This document shows, piece after piece, positions 35,647 to 44,212 of a stretch of DNA of 64,000 nucleotides (positions are counted from its first letter, which is position 1; every line of letters starts with the position of its first letter). The stretch covers positions 2,108,001 to 2,172,000 of the forward strand of contig NZ_CP144459.1 of the NCBI RefSeq assembly GCF_050320395.1. The letters run 5' to 3'. A program made the position numbers and the translations under genes. Below the pieces are notes generated by a model. The model made no database searches. It saw only the letters and a list, made by a program, of their open reading frames with translations, and had not been told where the DNA came from. The DNA comes from Treponema_C sp050320395 (lineage in GTDB: Bacteria > Spirochaetota > Spirochaetia > Treponematales > Treponemataceae).

Positions 35647-36630
35647 ATGAAAAAAATTATTTCTGTTTTAATTGTTATTATTGCTGGCATAGTATTATTA
35701 GCTACATGCACTCCAAAGGGAACCGAGGGCAAAGAACCGCAATATCCTACAAAAGCCTTAAATATTGTTGTTCCGTATGCTCCGGGTGGAGCTTCGGATA
35801 CGGTTGCCCGTATTTATGCAAAAGAACTGCAAACATTAATTGGGGGAAAACCGGTAACAGTCACCAATTTAACGGGAGCATCCGGCGCAAAAGGACTTGA
35901 ATTCGTAAAAAACAGTCCCGCAGATGGATATACATTGGCATATATGCCTGTTGAGTCCACAATGATTAAAGCATTAGGTTTTACGGATGTATCCAATGCC
36001 GACTTTAAATTTGTATGCCGCGTAATGACAATTCCTGCAGCAGTTACTGTAAGTGCATCCGCCCCTTATAATACATTACAGGAATTTATTGAATATGCAA
36101 AAAAAAATCCGAGCAAAATAAAGGTGGGTAATTCCGGAACAGGTTCAATATGGCACGTGGCGGCCGCATCCCTCGAACAAAAAGCCGGTATAAAACTAAA
36201 TCATGTACCTTTTGATGGAGCTGCACCGGCTGTAACCGCTTTATTGGGAGGAAATATTGATGCTGTTACAGTAAGTCCTTCTGAAGTGAAAACCCATGTC
36301 GACAGCGGAAAATTTAAAGTGTTAGCTATTTTAAGTGATAAACATTCTTCAGTTGTTCCTGATGTTAAAACTGCAAAAGAACAAGGTTTTGACGTAATTG
36401 CACAAGGCTGGGGGGGATTTGCAGTTCCGAAAAACACTCCTGCAGAAATAATCGAATATCTGGATGGCATCTCGGAAAAAGCGGTTAATTCGGAATCCGT
36501 AAAAAAACTCTTAAAAGACAGAGGATTTGAATTTGCATATTTGCATGGTAAAGATATGGATACCGTTGCACAAAAAGAATTAAATAACTACGGAACATTA
36601 ATTCCTAAACTGAATATCATTCAGAAATAA
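35647..36630 (+). CDS. tctC: tripartite tricarboxylate transporter substrate-binding lipoprotein TctC
   Basis: 327 residues from the ATG at 35647, which has AAGGAGG 5 bases upstream; a longer frame from 35587 is rejected. Lipoprotein signal KKIISVLIVIIAGIVLLATC, then the Bug/TctC fold: YPTKALNIVVPYAPGGASDTVAR, NLTGASGAKG, VGNSGTGSIWHVAA. It binds a carboxylate outside the inner membrane and delivers it to TctAB. The ligand is not predictable. Confidence 0.9.
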   Translation: MKKIISVLIVIIAGIVLLATCTPKGTEGKEPQYPTKALNIVVPYAPGGASDTVARIYAKELQTLIGGKPVTVTNLTGASGAKGLEFVKNSPADGYTLAYMPVESTMIKALGFTDVSNADFKFVCRVMTIPAAVTVSASAPYNTLQEFIEYAKKNPSKIKVGNSGTGSIWHVAAASLEQKAGIKLNHVPFDGAAPAVTALLGGNIDAVTVSPSEVKTHVDSGKFKVLAILSDKHSSVVPDVKTAKEQGFDVIAQGWGGFAVPKNTPAEIIEYLDGISEKAVNSESVKKLLKDRGFEFAYLHGKDMDTVAQKELNNYGTLIPKLNIIQK

Positions 36631-36757
36631 CAATATGATCAACAAGGGTTGTTTTATAAAAAGACATAAGAAAATAAAGCAGCCCTTATCTGTTTATCTA
36701 AAGTCCATATTATAGGTAGTGTTTATAACAATATATCTTTATTAAGAAGAGGTTTAT

Positions 36758-37213
36758 ATGACAGGAAATAAAATTCCTTCCCTTTTGTTTTTCATAGTAG
36801 CTATTTTGTTTATTATACCTGCACTCTCAATGGGACTTGTTTCCACAACATCGGATAAAGTGCCCGGAGCAGGTTTTTTTCCTTTTTTACTTGGAATAAG
36901 TCTTGCCGCCTGTACCTTGCTTCTGTTTATACGTTCTATAAAAGAAAAACAAACAATACGATATTTTGAATTAACAAGTGAAAAAAAAGAAAATTTAAAC
37001 ATTATGTTAATGACTTTGTTTGTAATTGTGGTAACATTAGTTATATGGAAACTTTTTAAGATATTCTATCCGATAATACTTTTGGAGTGTTTTATCTTGA
37101 GTAAATTTTTATATAAACGCACATGGATTTTTTCCACTTTATTTTCCACTTTATTAATTGCTTTAATATATATCGGTTTCACGATTGGTCTGACAATAAA
37201 ATTTATCGCTTAA
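36758..37213 (+). CDS. tctB: tripartite tricarboxylate transporter small membrane subunit TctB
   Basis: 151 residues with four hydrophobic segments and the TctB-type SDKVPGAGFFPFLLGISLAA motif after the first helix. AAGAGG precedes the ATG. It lies between tctC and tctA as in other Tct operons. Confidence 0.85.
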   Translation: MTGNKIPSLLFFIVAILFIIPALSMGLVSTTSDKVPGAGFFPFLLGISLAACTLLLFIRSIKEKQTIRYFELTSEKKENLNIMLMTLFVIVVTLVIWKLFKIFYPIILLECFILSKFLYKRTWIFSTLFSTLLIALIYIGFTIGLTIKFIA

Positions 37214-37222
37214 GAGGTCATT

Positions 37223-38719
37223 ATGGCAGAACTACAAGCCGCATTTATTAATGTATTAACTCCTTCCGTTATGCTTTTCTTATTTCTTGGAGTAACTATC
37301 GGTACTGTTATAGGTGCACTACCCGGATTATCAGCGACGATGGGAATTGCCATTTTAACTCCCGTAACATTTTGGTTCGCGCCGGAAAACGGATTTGCAA
37401 TGCTGATAGGTTTATGGAATGCCGCTATTTTTGCAGGAGGAATTACTGCAATCATACTTAATACTCCCGGAACACCATCTTCCATCACACAAAGTTTTGA
37501 CGGATATCCCCTTTATAAACAAGGGAAAGGAGGATTGGCATTAGGAATCAATGTAATTTATTCAGCGATTGGGGGCTTAATAAGTATTTTATGTTTAATT
37601 ATTTTTGCCTTTCCCATTGCACGATTCACGGTAACCTTTGGACCGACAGAATATTTTTCATTGGCACTATTAGGATTGACGATGATGATAACTGTTTCCG
37701 GAAAAGACATACTCAAAGGTTTTCTCATGGGATTTACAGGCCTTTTAATCAGTACTATAGGTCTTGATCCCATTCTCAGTGTTAAACGATATACATTAGG
37801 ACAAACAGATTTATTATCCGGTATCTCTTTTATTCCAGTAATGATTGGTATGTTCGGGCTTGGAGAGGTACTCTATCAAATATTTACAAGAAGCAAAGAA
37901 AAAGAAGCGCGAGAAGCAGCATTAAAAAAAGAAAATTTAGCCTTAGGACGTATTTTCCCTACAAGAAATGAATTTAAGGCTATGGCAATACCGACGCTTC
38001 TAGCATCCTTGGTTGCAACGATTATCGGAGCAATTCCCGCTGCAGGTGCTGATATTTCAACAATAATTTGTTGGGGTAATGCAAAAAAAATGTCAAAGCA
38101 TCCGGAAGAATACGGGAATGGCTCTCTTGAAGGACTTGCAGTCAGTTCCTGCGCAAATAACGGTGTTCTCGGAGGAGCCTTAATGACAATGCTAACGCTT
38201 GGAATCCCCGGTGACTCGGTAACAGCTATTTTAATCGGTTCCTTGATGATGTACGGCATGCAGCCGGGAAGTCAAATGTTTATATATAATAAACCGTTTA
38301 TATTTTCTATCATGATTTTAATGGTATTAGCAAATGTTGTTTTCTTAATACTGGGTTTAGCTACTGTAAAAGTAACGGCAAAAGGAATTAATGTAAAACC
38401 GGAAAGTGTTTGGGTAACCGTTTCAGTATTATGCATTGTAGGTTCTTTTGCATTAAATAATAATTTTTTTGATGTAGTTATTATGTTAATTGCAGCTATA
38501 ATAGGTTTTTTGGCAAAAAGTACCGATTTTCCTCCAGGACCGTTTATTTTGGGGTTACTTTTAGGAAATATGCTTGAATCGAATTTACGCAGAGCTCTTG
38601 CGATCTCACAAGGGAGTTTAAATATCTTTGTAACTCGTCCTGTAACACTTATTATTTTCCTGTTTATTTTAACGGCAGCAATCTATCCCCTTGTAAAAAA
38701 ACTTTTTTCCAAAAACTGA
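37223..38719 (+). CDS. tctA: tripartite tricarboxylate transporter large membrane subunit TctA
   Basis: 498 residues with about 12 hydrophobic segments. TctA motifs GALPGLSATMGIAILTPVTF near residue 30, GTPSSITQSFDGYP near 85 and LTLGIPGDSVTAILIGSLMMYGMQPG near 325. It forms the sodium- or proton-coupled channel. 9 bp after tctB. Confidence 0.92.
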   Translation: MAELQAAFINVLTPSVMLFLFLGVTIGTVIGALPGLSATMGIAILTPVTFWFAPENGFAMLIGLWNAAIFAGGITAIILNTPGTPSSITQSFDGYPLYKQGKGGLALGINVIYSAIGGLISILCLIIFAFPIARFTVTFGPTEYFSLALLGLTMMITVSGKDILKGFLMGFTGLLISTIGLDPILSVKRYTLGQTDLLSGISFIPVMIGMFGLGEVLYQIFTRSKEKEAREAALKKENLALGRIFPTRNEFKAMAIPTLLASLVATIIGAIPAAGADISTIICWGNAKKMSKHPEEYGNGSLEGLAVSSCANNGVLGGALMTMLTLGIPGDSVTAILIGSLMMYGMQPGSQMFIYNKPFIFSIMILMVLANVVFLILGLATVKVTAKGINVKPESVWVTVSVLCIVGSFALNNNFFDVVIMLIAAIIGFLAKSTDFPPGPFILGLLLGNMLESNLRRALAISQGSLNIFVTRPVTLIIFLFILTAAIYPLVKKLFSKN

Positions 38720-38749
38720 TGTAACTGATATCTTATTTAGGAGGAACTT

Positions 38750-39760
38750 ATGAAAAAACTGATAAACAAACCTGAAAATTACGTTAAAGAAATGTTGGAA
38801 GGTTTATACATAGCTCACCCCGATCTTATCACCTATACGGATAATGACATACATTGCCTTGTAACCGCAAATAAGAAAGAAGGAAAAGTCGGCATCGCTA
38901 CAGGCGGAGGCTCGGGACATTTACCGCTCTTTCTCGGATATGTCGGTAAAGGAATGCTGGATGCCTGTTCGGTAGGAGACGTGTTTCAAAGTCCGAGTGC
39001 CGAGCAAATGCACGCTTGTACAAAATATATAGACAGCGGAGCAGGAGTTTTATATATCTACGGTAATTATAACGGGGATATATTTAACTTCGACATGGCA
39101 GCCGAACAAGCCGATTTTGAAGATAACATAAAAGTAGAGTCGGTTGTTGCCGGTGATGATGTTGCTTCCGCAGCGCCCGTAGAAAAAGGAGCAAAGAATA
39201 CTCGCAGAGGAGTTGCGGGTATTGTCTTTGTATACAAATGTGCGGGGGCGGCCGCGGATGCAATGCTCAGCCTATCCGAAGTAAAACGAATTGCCGAAAA
39301 AGCATGTGCAAATGTGAGAACCATGGGAGTCGCTTTGACACCTTGTATTGTTCCGCGCGTCGGCAAGCCGGGCTTTTCCATCGGCGAAGATGAAATGGAA
39401 ATCGGGATGGGAATCCACGGTGAAACAGGTATCAGACGCAGTAAACTTGAACAGGCCGATAAGGTTACCGAGGAAATGGTTACAAAAATAATCAATGATA
39501 TTCCGTTTCAAAAAAGGGATGAGGTTGCCGTTATGGTAAACGGACTGGGAGCAACCCCTCTTGACGAACAATATATCATTGTAAGAAAAGTAGATGAACT
39601 TATGAAAAAAAATGAATTAAAAGTTCATCGTTATTACGTAGGAGAATATGTAACCTCTCTTGAAATGGCGGGAGTATCCATCAGTATAATGAAATTGGAT
39701 GATGAATTAAAAAAATATCTGGACGCCCCTGCCCAAACACCTTTTTTTACACAGATATAA
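38750..39760 (+). CDS. DhaK-type ketose kinase subunit, variant active site
   Basis: 336 residues. The DhaK fold is clear: GIATGGGSGHLPLFLGYVG near residue 44, LYIYGNYNGDIFNFDMA near 103, GDDV near 128 and GMGIHGETGIRR near 217, which keeps the His that binds the ketose covalently. The first loop differs from the usual dihydroxyacetone kinase GSGHEPAHAGYVG (L-P-L-F-L instead of E-P-A-H-A), so the substrate may not be dihydroxyacetone. AGGAGG lies 7 bases before the ATG. No PTS partner DhaM lies in the island. Confidence 0.85.
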   Translation: MKKLINKPENYVKEMLEGLYIAHPDLITYTDNDIHCLVTANKKEGKVGIATGGGSGHLPLFLGYVGKGMLDACSVGDVFQSPSAEQMHACTKYIDSGAGVLYIYGNYNGDIFNFDMAAEQADFEDNIKVESVVAGDDVASAAPVEKGAKNTRRGVAGIVFVYKCAGAAADAMLSLSEVKRIAEKACANVRTMGVALTPCIVPRVGKPGFSIGEDEMEIGMGIHGETGIRRSKLEQADKVTEEMVTKIINDIPFQKRDEVAVMVNGLGATPLDEQYIIVRKVDELMKKNELKVHRYYVGEYVTSLEMAGVSISIMKLDDELKKYLDAPAQTPFFTQI

Positions 39761-39880
39761 AAAACAAAAACAGGTCTGTCTTAAAAATAACAATGCGCAA
39801 GGCGGACCTGTAGCTGTAGTAAAAAATTACATGTTACGATAAAACACAGCATAAAAATCGATGCGTATCGGGAGAAAATA

Positions 39881-40495
39881 ATGAACGCTTTATTGATAGT
39901 AAACTTTTTGAAATTCGCCGCTGACCAGATGAATATCCATAAGGACGATCTTATTCAAAAAGACAGTGTAGTCGGAGATGGAGATCTCGGTTTGACAATG
40001 AGCGACGGTTTTACCGCTGCATATAATGCAATAAAAGATCTGGATGAACAGGATTGCGGAAAGCTTCTCTATTTTGCGGGAAAAGCTATGAGCACCGCAG
40101 TACCGTCCACTATGGGAACTTTAATGGCATCGGGCCTTATGGAAGCAGGCAAGCAGTTAAAAGGTATTACGGATTTAAGCCGTGAAAATATCAATACAAT
40201 CTTCAATGCATATTTGGAAGGTGTAATGCGCTTAGGTAAAGCGGCGATCGGTGAAAAAACCTTTATCGACGGTTTGGCACCGGCTGTAGAGAGTTTAAAC
40301 CAAACATCTTCGTGTCCTTTAAAAGAGAGTGCCGAAAAAGCTGCAGCAGCCGCATTACGGGGTTATGAGGCGACAAAAGGAATGCTTGCCATGCACGGCA
40401 GAGCTGCCGCACGAGGAGAAGCTTCACGCGATTTATTGGATCCCGGCGCATACGTTGCCGCTTTATTAATGAAAGCATTTGCCGATTCCCTTTAA
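39881..40495 (+). CDS. DhaL-type nucleotide-binding kinase subunit
   Basis: 204 residues, all-helical DhaL fold. KDSVVGDGDLGLTMSDGF near residue 28 keeps the Mg-binding aspartates but has Leu where dihydroxyacetone kinases usually have His (GDGDHG). STMGTLMASGLMEAG and GEKTFIDGLAPA match the family. It pairs with the DhaK gene 120 bp upstream; a CAGGTC/GACCTG hairpin lies between. Without DhaM it may use ATP directly or a phosphocarrier encoded elsewhere. Confidence 0.82.
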   Translation: MNALLIVNFLKFAADQMNIHKDDLIQKDSVVGDGDLGLTMSDGFTAAYNAIKDLDEQDCGKLLYFAGKAMSTAVPSTMGTLMASGLMEAGKQLKGITDLSRENINTIFNAYLEGVMRLGKAAIGEKTFIDGLAPAVESLNQTSSCPLKESAEKAAAAALRGYEATKGMLAMHGRAAARGEASRDLLDPGAYVAALLMKAFADSL

Positions 40496-40500
40496 TTCAA

Positions 40501-40524
40501 GCAATCAGGGGCAAGAGAGGGGGA
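40501..40524 (+). repeat. 24-bp direct repeat, right border of catabolic island
   Basis: gcaatcaggg then g, then caagagaggggga. Same orientation as 33345-33368. It starts 6 bp after the DhaL stop and precedes the ybaK promoter. Confidence 0.85.
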
Positions 40525-40551
40525 GCGCGAAAAAATCAGCCCGTATTTTGA

Positions 40552-40580
40552 TTGACCCTTTGTTTTCTTTCTTTTAGAAT
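40552..40580 (+). promoter_or_regulatory. sigma70 promoter of ybaK, start on or near the ATG
   Basis: TTGACC, 17 bases, TAGAAT; the ATG begins 9 bases after the -10, so the leader would be 0-3 bases. Confidence 0.7.
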
Positions 40581-40588
40581 AGGGTACC

Positions 40589-41080
40589 ATGACAAAAACA
40601 AACGCTATGCGCATTTTGGAAAAATTGAAGATTCCTTATACGACGGTTGAATACGAGGACAATACCGAACACAAACTTGAACTCGGAGCGGCAAACCGCG
40701 TGGCCGAAAAAACAGGCCTTGACCCCGCCTGTGTTTTTAAAACAATCGTTATGCAAAGCGAATCTAAAGAAATACGGGTATTTTGCGTTCCGGCGGATGC
40801 GGAAGTGAATCTTAAAAAAGCGCGCGGCCTCTGCGGTGCAAAAAGTTTGGAAAGCGTAAAGCCGGATTCTCTTTTGCAGCTGACAGGCTATGTGCGAGGT
40901 GGATGCTCCCCCATCGGTATGAAGCGCCGTTATCCGACCTTTATCGACGAAAGCGCCTTAACGCACAAAACCGTCTATGTAAGCGCCGGAGTGCGCGGCA
41001 TACAGCTGGGGCTTTCACCTGAAAACCTGATACAAGCCTGCGGCGCGCAAAGCGCGGATTTGACGATCAGCAGCAATTAA
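40589..41080 (+). CDS. ybaK: Cys-tRNA(Pro)/Cys-tRNA(Cys) deacylase, YbaK/EbsC family
   Basis: 163 residues. The YbaK fold is shown by AAEKTGLDPACVFKTIVMQ-like sequence near residue 35, the conserved Lys in it, and GYVRGGCSPIGMKRRYPTFIDE near 108. It hydrolyses mischarged Cys-tRNA(Pro) to keep proline codons accurate. Single gene; translation may start at the very 5' end of the mRNA. Confidence 0.92.
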   Translation: MTKTNAMRILEKLKIPYTTVEYEDNTEHKLELGAANRVAEKTGLDPACVFKTIVMQSESKEIRVFCVPADAEVNLKKARGLCGAKSLESVKPDSLLQLTGYVRGGCSPIGMKRRYPTFIDESALTHKTVYVSAGVRGIQLGLSPENLIQACGAQSADLTISSN

Positions 41081-41294
41081 AAATTAAAACAAACTTTCTG
41101 AAAATGTCGGGTATCTATAGCTTTTCCGTACCTCCGTGCACGGCGGCGCACTTGGACAAAAAAGCCCTGTCGATTTTAACGCACACCGATTCCTGCGTAA
41201 CCGGCAAGGGTTTAACCAAGGCAAAGCGTATGAGCGCCCTCGAACCGATGTTTGAAACCGCTCTTGAGTGTATATAAGGCTTATTTTTTATATC

Positions 41295-41323
41295 TTGACA
41301 GAACACTTTTCCGTATATACAAT
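41295..41323 (+). promoter_or_regulatory. sigma70 promoter of brnT-brnA, leaderless
   Basis: TTGACA, 17 bases, TACAAT. The ATG at 41329 is 6 bases after the -10, where transcription should begin. No ribosome site is present. Confidence 0.75.
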
Positions 41324-41328
41324 AATGT

Positions 41329-41637
41329 ATGCATAGAAATTGCTTTGAATGGGATATTACCAAAAATAAAAGCAATGAAAAAAAGCACGGAATTGCTTTC
41401 GAAGATGCTATTTTAATTTTTGAAGATCCGTATCTGCTTGAAAAATACGATTCAAAGCATTCGAACGATGAAGACCGCTTTTTAGCGCTCGGTTCTATTT
41501 ACGGTATATTACTTGTTGCCGTTGCATATACCGATAGAAAAGGCAAAACACGAATTATATCGGCGCGGCGTGCAACAAAAACCGAACAGAGGCTGTATTA
41601 TGATAAAATCAATGAGTATTACGGAAGCAAAGCGTAA
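41329..41637 (+). CDS. brnT: BrnT-family toxin
   Basis: 102 residues. FEWDITKNKSNEKKHGIAFEDA at the N-terminus and RIISARRATKTEQRLYY near the end are BrnT signatures. BrnT is a RelE-fold ribonuclease that arrests translation and is held by BrnA. The 3' end overlaps brnA by 38 bp, as in other BrnTA pairs. Confidence 0.88.
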   Translation: MHRNCFEWDITKNKSNEKKHGIAFEDAILIFEDPYLLEKYDSKHSNDEDRFLALGSIYGILLVAVAYTDRKGKTRIISARRATKTEQRLYYDKINEYYGSKA

Positions 41638-41884
41638 TTTGACAAAAGAAAAAATTGAAGCGCTGCAAGCTCTGAACAATAAACCTGTAGATACTTCCGA
41701 TATTCCGGAATTAACGGAAGCCGATTTTATGCACATGTATCGGCCCGTTAAAAAACCTTTATCAATAAGACTTGATGCCGACGTCATTTTATGGCTTAAG
41801 TCTTACGGAAAAGGATATCAAAGCCGCATAAATGCTATTTTAAGGGAAGCTATGAATAGCGAGCAAAGAGAAACCGTTTTGTAA
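41600..41884 (+). CDS. brnA: BrnA-family antitoxin
   Basis: 94 residues from the ATG at 41600, chosen for AGAGG 7 bases upstream; a second ATG at 41612 is possible. The C-terminal KKPLSIRLDADVILWLKS-x-GKGYQSRINAILREAM is the BrnA ribbon-helix-helix. It neutralises BrnT and should repress the promoter as a BrnTA complex. Confidence 0.87.
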   Translation: MIKSMSITEAKRNLTKEKIEALQALNNKPVDTSDIPELTEADFMHMYRPVKKPLSIRLDADVILWLKSYGKGYQSRINAILREAMNSEQRETVL

Positions 41885-42000
41885 TTCCGTTTGTACCACA
41901 GCATACGCTTTTCTTTTTTCAAAACACATTAAAAAAAACTTTCCCAAAAACTTTGTTTTTTTAGAAGAAATGGGATATAATGTTTAAAAAGGGAACATGG

Positions 42001-42058
42001 CATAAAACCGTGCTTCCTGCTCGGTTTTATGCGACGAGTTTTGCGTTGCAAAACATCG
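42001..42058. repeat. double-hairpin unit, copy 1
   Basis: First hairpin 42001-42031: CATAAAACCG and CGGTTTTATG. Second hairpin 42035-42058: CGAGTTTTGC and GCAAAACATCG, followed by CGGATAG. The same order recurs at 42336. Confidence 0.65.
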
Positions 42059-42253
42059 CGGATAGTCGGCCTTTCCGCCGTCCATGGCGGGATTTGAAAC
42101 ATTGCGGATAATCCGCTTACCTACATCTGTGCTGTGCTTTATATTAACTTTTTGCGAAGACTTATGAACGGTAAGACAGATATTACATCTTTTATCTTTT
42201 CCGCACAAAAAACCGTCAAACTACTTGACAAAGCCGAAGCCGCCCCCATAATT

Positions 42254-42330
42254 ACTCAGCACTCAGCACTCAGCACTCAGCACTCAGCACTCAGCACTCA
42301 GCACTCAGCACTCAGCACTCAGCACTCAGC
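42254..42330 (+). repeat. tandem array of 11 perfect ACTCAGC heptamers
   Basis: 77 bp, 11 x 7, no mismatches. It lies between the two double-hairpin units. It is not inside a gene I can support, although a short frame reads through it as a TQHSALS repeat. Confidence 0.95.
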
Positions 42331-42335
42331 ACCGG

Positions 42336-42404
42336 CATAAAAGCTCTCTGCAGGGCAGCTCGCTTTTATGCAACGAGTTTCGGCGGCGCAGCCGGCGAAA
42401 CTCG
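42336..42404. repeat. double-hairpin unit, copy 2
   Basis: First hairpin 42336-42370: CATAAAAGC and GCTTTTATG. Second 42374-42404: CGAGTTTCGGCGG and a matching GCCGGCGAAACTCG, then CGGATAG. Stems differ from copy 1 by paired changes. Confidence 0.65.
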
Positions 42405-42593
42405 CGGATAGACAGCCGTAAACTTACATTTTCGAAAAATCACGCAAACAAGCATTCTCATATCAACGACAATAGAAAAACGCTTCTGTTGTCTTTTTTT
42501 ATATTCAAACCCCCATGATTGCCAACGGTTAATTCATAATTTCTGATTAAGAATTGTGAATTACACATTGAATTATTTTCAAGGAGGTTTGAT

Positions 42594-43979
42594 ATGAAAA
42601 ACTCAAACACAAACAAAAGCGCAAAGCGCTTCACACATTGGGCGGCAATTACAGTACTTGCCGCATCGTTAGTGATTATGGGGCTTTTTACCGCCTGCCC
42701 CAACGCCGCAGGAGGCGGCGGAACAACACCCCTTACCAAGTACAAGGTAACGCTTGAGCCCGCCTCAGACGGCACCGTAACGGTAAACCCCGCCCTTCCT
42801 TCTGACGGCATGGTAGCGGAAAACACGGAAATCACCTTTACCGCTTTCCCGCATGCAGGTTACAAGCTTCAAAAATGGGAACTGAACGGGCAGACGGTAA
42901 ACGGCACCTCTCCTACCTACAAGCTAAAAGTTACACAAAATGCACAGGTAAAGGTTTCCTTTGAACTGCTTTCGGGCACTCCTTCAGTCTACCTTGCAGG
43001 CACCATAGGAACAATCGGGAATGAAAAGCCCCATTATTGGAAAAACGGCACCAAGTACGAGCTGGAGATAGATGCGGGAAAGAAAGGCGCTGCATACGCT
43101 CTTACCCTTAAAGACGGAACGCTGTACAGTGCAGGGGAACAAAAAGGAGCCTCCTCCCGTGCCCGTGTATGGAAAGAAGACACCCTGTACTGGGGAGGCT
43201 CTATGCAATGGCTCGGAGCAAAGGCAATTTTAACCGACGGAACTTCCCTCTACATGGCGGGAAAGCTGAACAAAGGCGGAAAAGTGGAAGCTGCCATTGC
43301 CAATATAACGGACACGGCAACGGTGCGTAGTGCCCACCTGCATACAAGCGCGGCAGGGGAGAAAGGTTCGGAAGCTTACGGCTTGTGCGCCTCGCCTTCG
43401 GCCTTTTATGCCGTAGGAACAATAGCCAACAACAATTCCTCCCAAAACAAGGCTGCCCTGTGGACAATAAGCAAAACACTTGACGGCACCGTAACCGAAA
43501 CAAAGCTGGATACGGGAAGCTCTGTAAAGCCCAAGGCGGTATGCCTTTTGGACGGCGCAGTCTACGCTGCAGGAAAGAAAGCGGCGGATAAAGTTGTGGT
43601 ATGGAAGGTTACGGGCACGGGCGCAGGTGTAACGCCGGCGGAGCTTGGAACGGGCAGCTTCTCCGAAGCAAACGCCGCCTGCACAAAAGACGGCCTTGTC
43701 TTTATAGGCGGAAAAAACGGCAGCAGCAAGCCTTGTATTTGGAAGGGAACGGACGGCTCTTTTATAGCCACAGAGTTAAGCACCAAAGCCGGCACGGTTA
43801 ATGCCCTCTACGTTTTCGGCACCGACATCTATGCCGCAGGTTATGCCATCGAGGGCGGTATTCAAAAAGCCGCTTATTGGAAGTTCACATCCGGCATTAC
43901 CCCTGACTCCGATGCCGTAGAAACCGTAATCCCCGACAACAACGCTGAAGCACTCGGCATTGTTGTAACGATGGAGTAG
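42594..43979 (+). CDS. surface lipoprotein with InlB-type B repeat and beta-propeller-like repeats
   Basis: 461 residues. Basic, hydrophobic N-terminus ending LFTAC near residue 37, a probable lipobox. Residues 50-125 (YKVTLEPASDGTVTVNP to AQVKVSFE) fit a divergent InlB B-repeat/Flg_new domain. After that, about seven repeats of the form G-x-LY-x-AG-x-(6-10)-A-x-(V/Y)WK (for example GTLYSAGEQKG, TSLYMAGKLNKGG, GAVYAAGKKAADK) suggest a propeller. Perfect AAGGAGG before the ATG. Probably exposed on the outer membrane. Ligand unknown. Confidence 0.75.
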   Translation: MKNSNTNKSAKRFTHWAAITVLAASLVIMGLFTACPNAAGGGGTTPLTKYKVTLEPASDGTVTVNPALPSDGMVAENTEITFTAFPHAGYKLQKWELNGQTVNGTSPTYKLKVTQNAQVKVSFELLSGTPSVYLAGTIGTIGNEKPHYWKNGTKYELEIDAGKKGAAYALTLKDGTLYSAGEQKGASSRARVWKEDTLYWGGSMQWLGAKAILTDGTSLYMAGKLNKGGKVEAAIANITDTATVRSAHLHTSAAGEKGSEAYGLCASPSAFYAVGTIANNNSSQNKAALWTISKTLDGTVTETKLDTGSSVKPKAVCLLDGAVYAAGKKAADKVVVWKVTGTGAGVTPAELGTGSFSEANAACTKDGLVFIGGKNGSSKPCIWKGTDGSFIATELSTKAGTVNALYVFGTDIYAAGYAIEGGIQKAAYWKFTSGITPDSDAVETVIPDNNAEALGIVVTME

Positions 43980-43983
43980 GTTT

Positions 43984-44010
43984 AAAAACCGCACGTCCTG
44001 TGCGGTTTTT
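43984..44010 (+). terminator. terminator of the lipoprotein gene
   Basis: 11-bp perfect stem with 5-base loop and TTTTT as part of the 3' arm, 5 bp after the TAG stop. Confidence 0.75.
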
Positions 44011-44187
44011 AACTTGAGTTTCGGGCGGTGCCCGAAACTCATTACTTGCAGTTTTCCCGTGCGTCCGTGCACGGGATTTAAAACAGGATGTTTTATCTGT
44101 GGCATTTTGCCGCCCAAAACTCATTACTTATAGCTTTTCCGCGCGTTCTTGTGCGGAACTGTGAATAAGGGGGAGCTGCGGACAGGG

Positions 44188-44212
44188 TGAACTGCCCCCA
44201 CATTTTAGGACA
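44188..44212. repeat. probable IS3-type terminal inverted repeat
   Basis: TGAACTGCCCCCACATTTTAGGACA, a typical TGA...-type IS3 end, starting just after the transposase stop codon. No matching second end was found in the window. Confidence 0.5.

Larger units (their letters stand above)
41885..42593. other. 709-bp gene-free region with repeats and hairpins
   Basis: No coding sequence recognised. It contains two related hairpin units (42001-42058 and 42336-42404), an ACTCAGC heptamer array between them, a CCGCC-GTCC-ATGGCGG hairpin near 42074-42100 and, before the lipoprotein gene, an imperfect AT-rich inverted repeat (TTCATAATT and AATTGTGAA) near 42530-42562. Confidence 0.6.

Noticed and set aside
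42254..42330. CRISPR array
   Set aside because: Repeats are 7 bp in direct tandem with no spacers, and no cas genes are present.
42134..42340. 68-codon frame reading through the heptamer array (TQHSALS repeats)
   Set aside because: No ribosome site, low complexity, and it ends with the array; most likely a by-product of the repeats.
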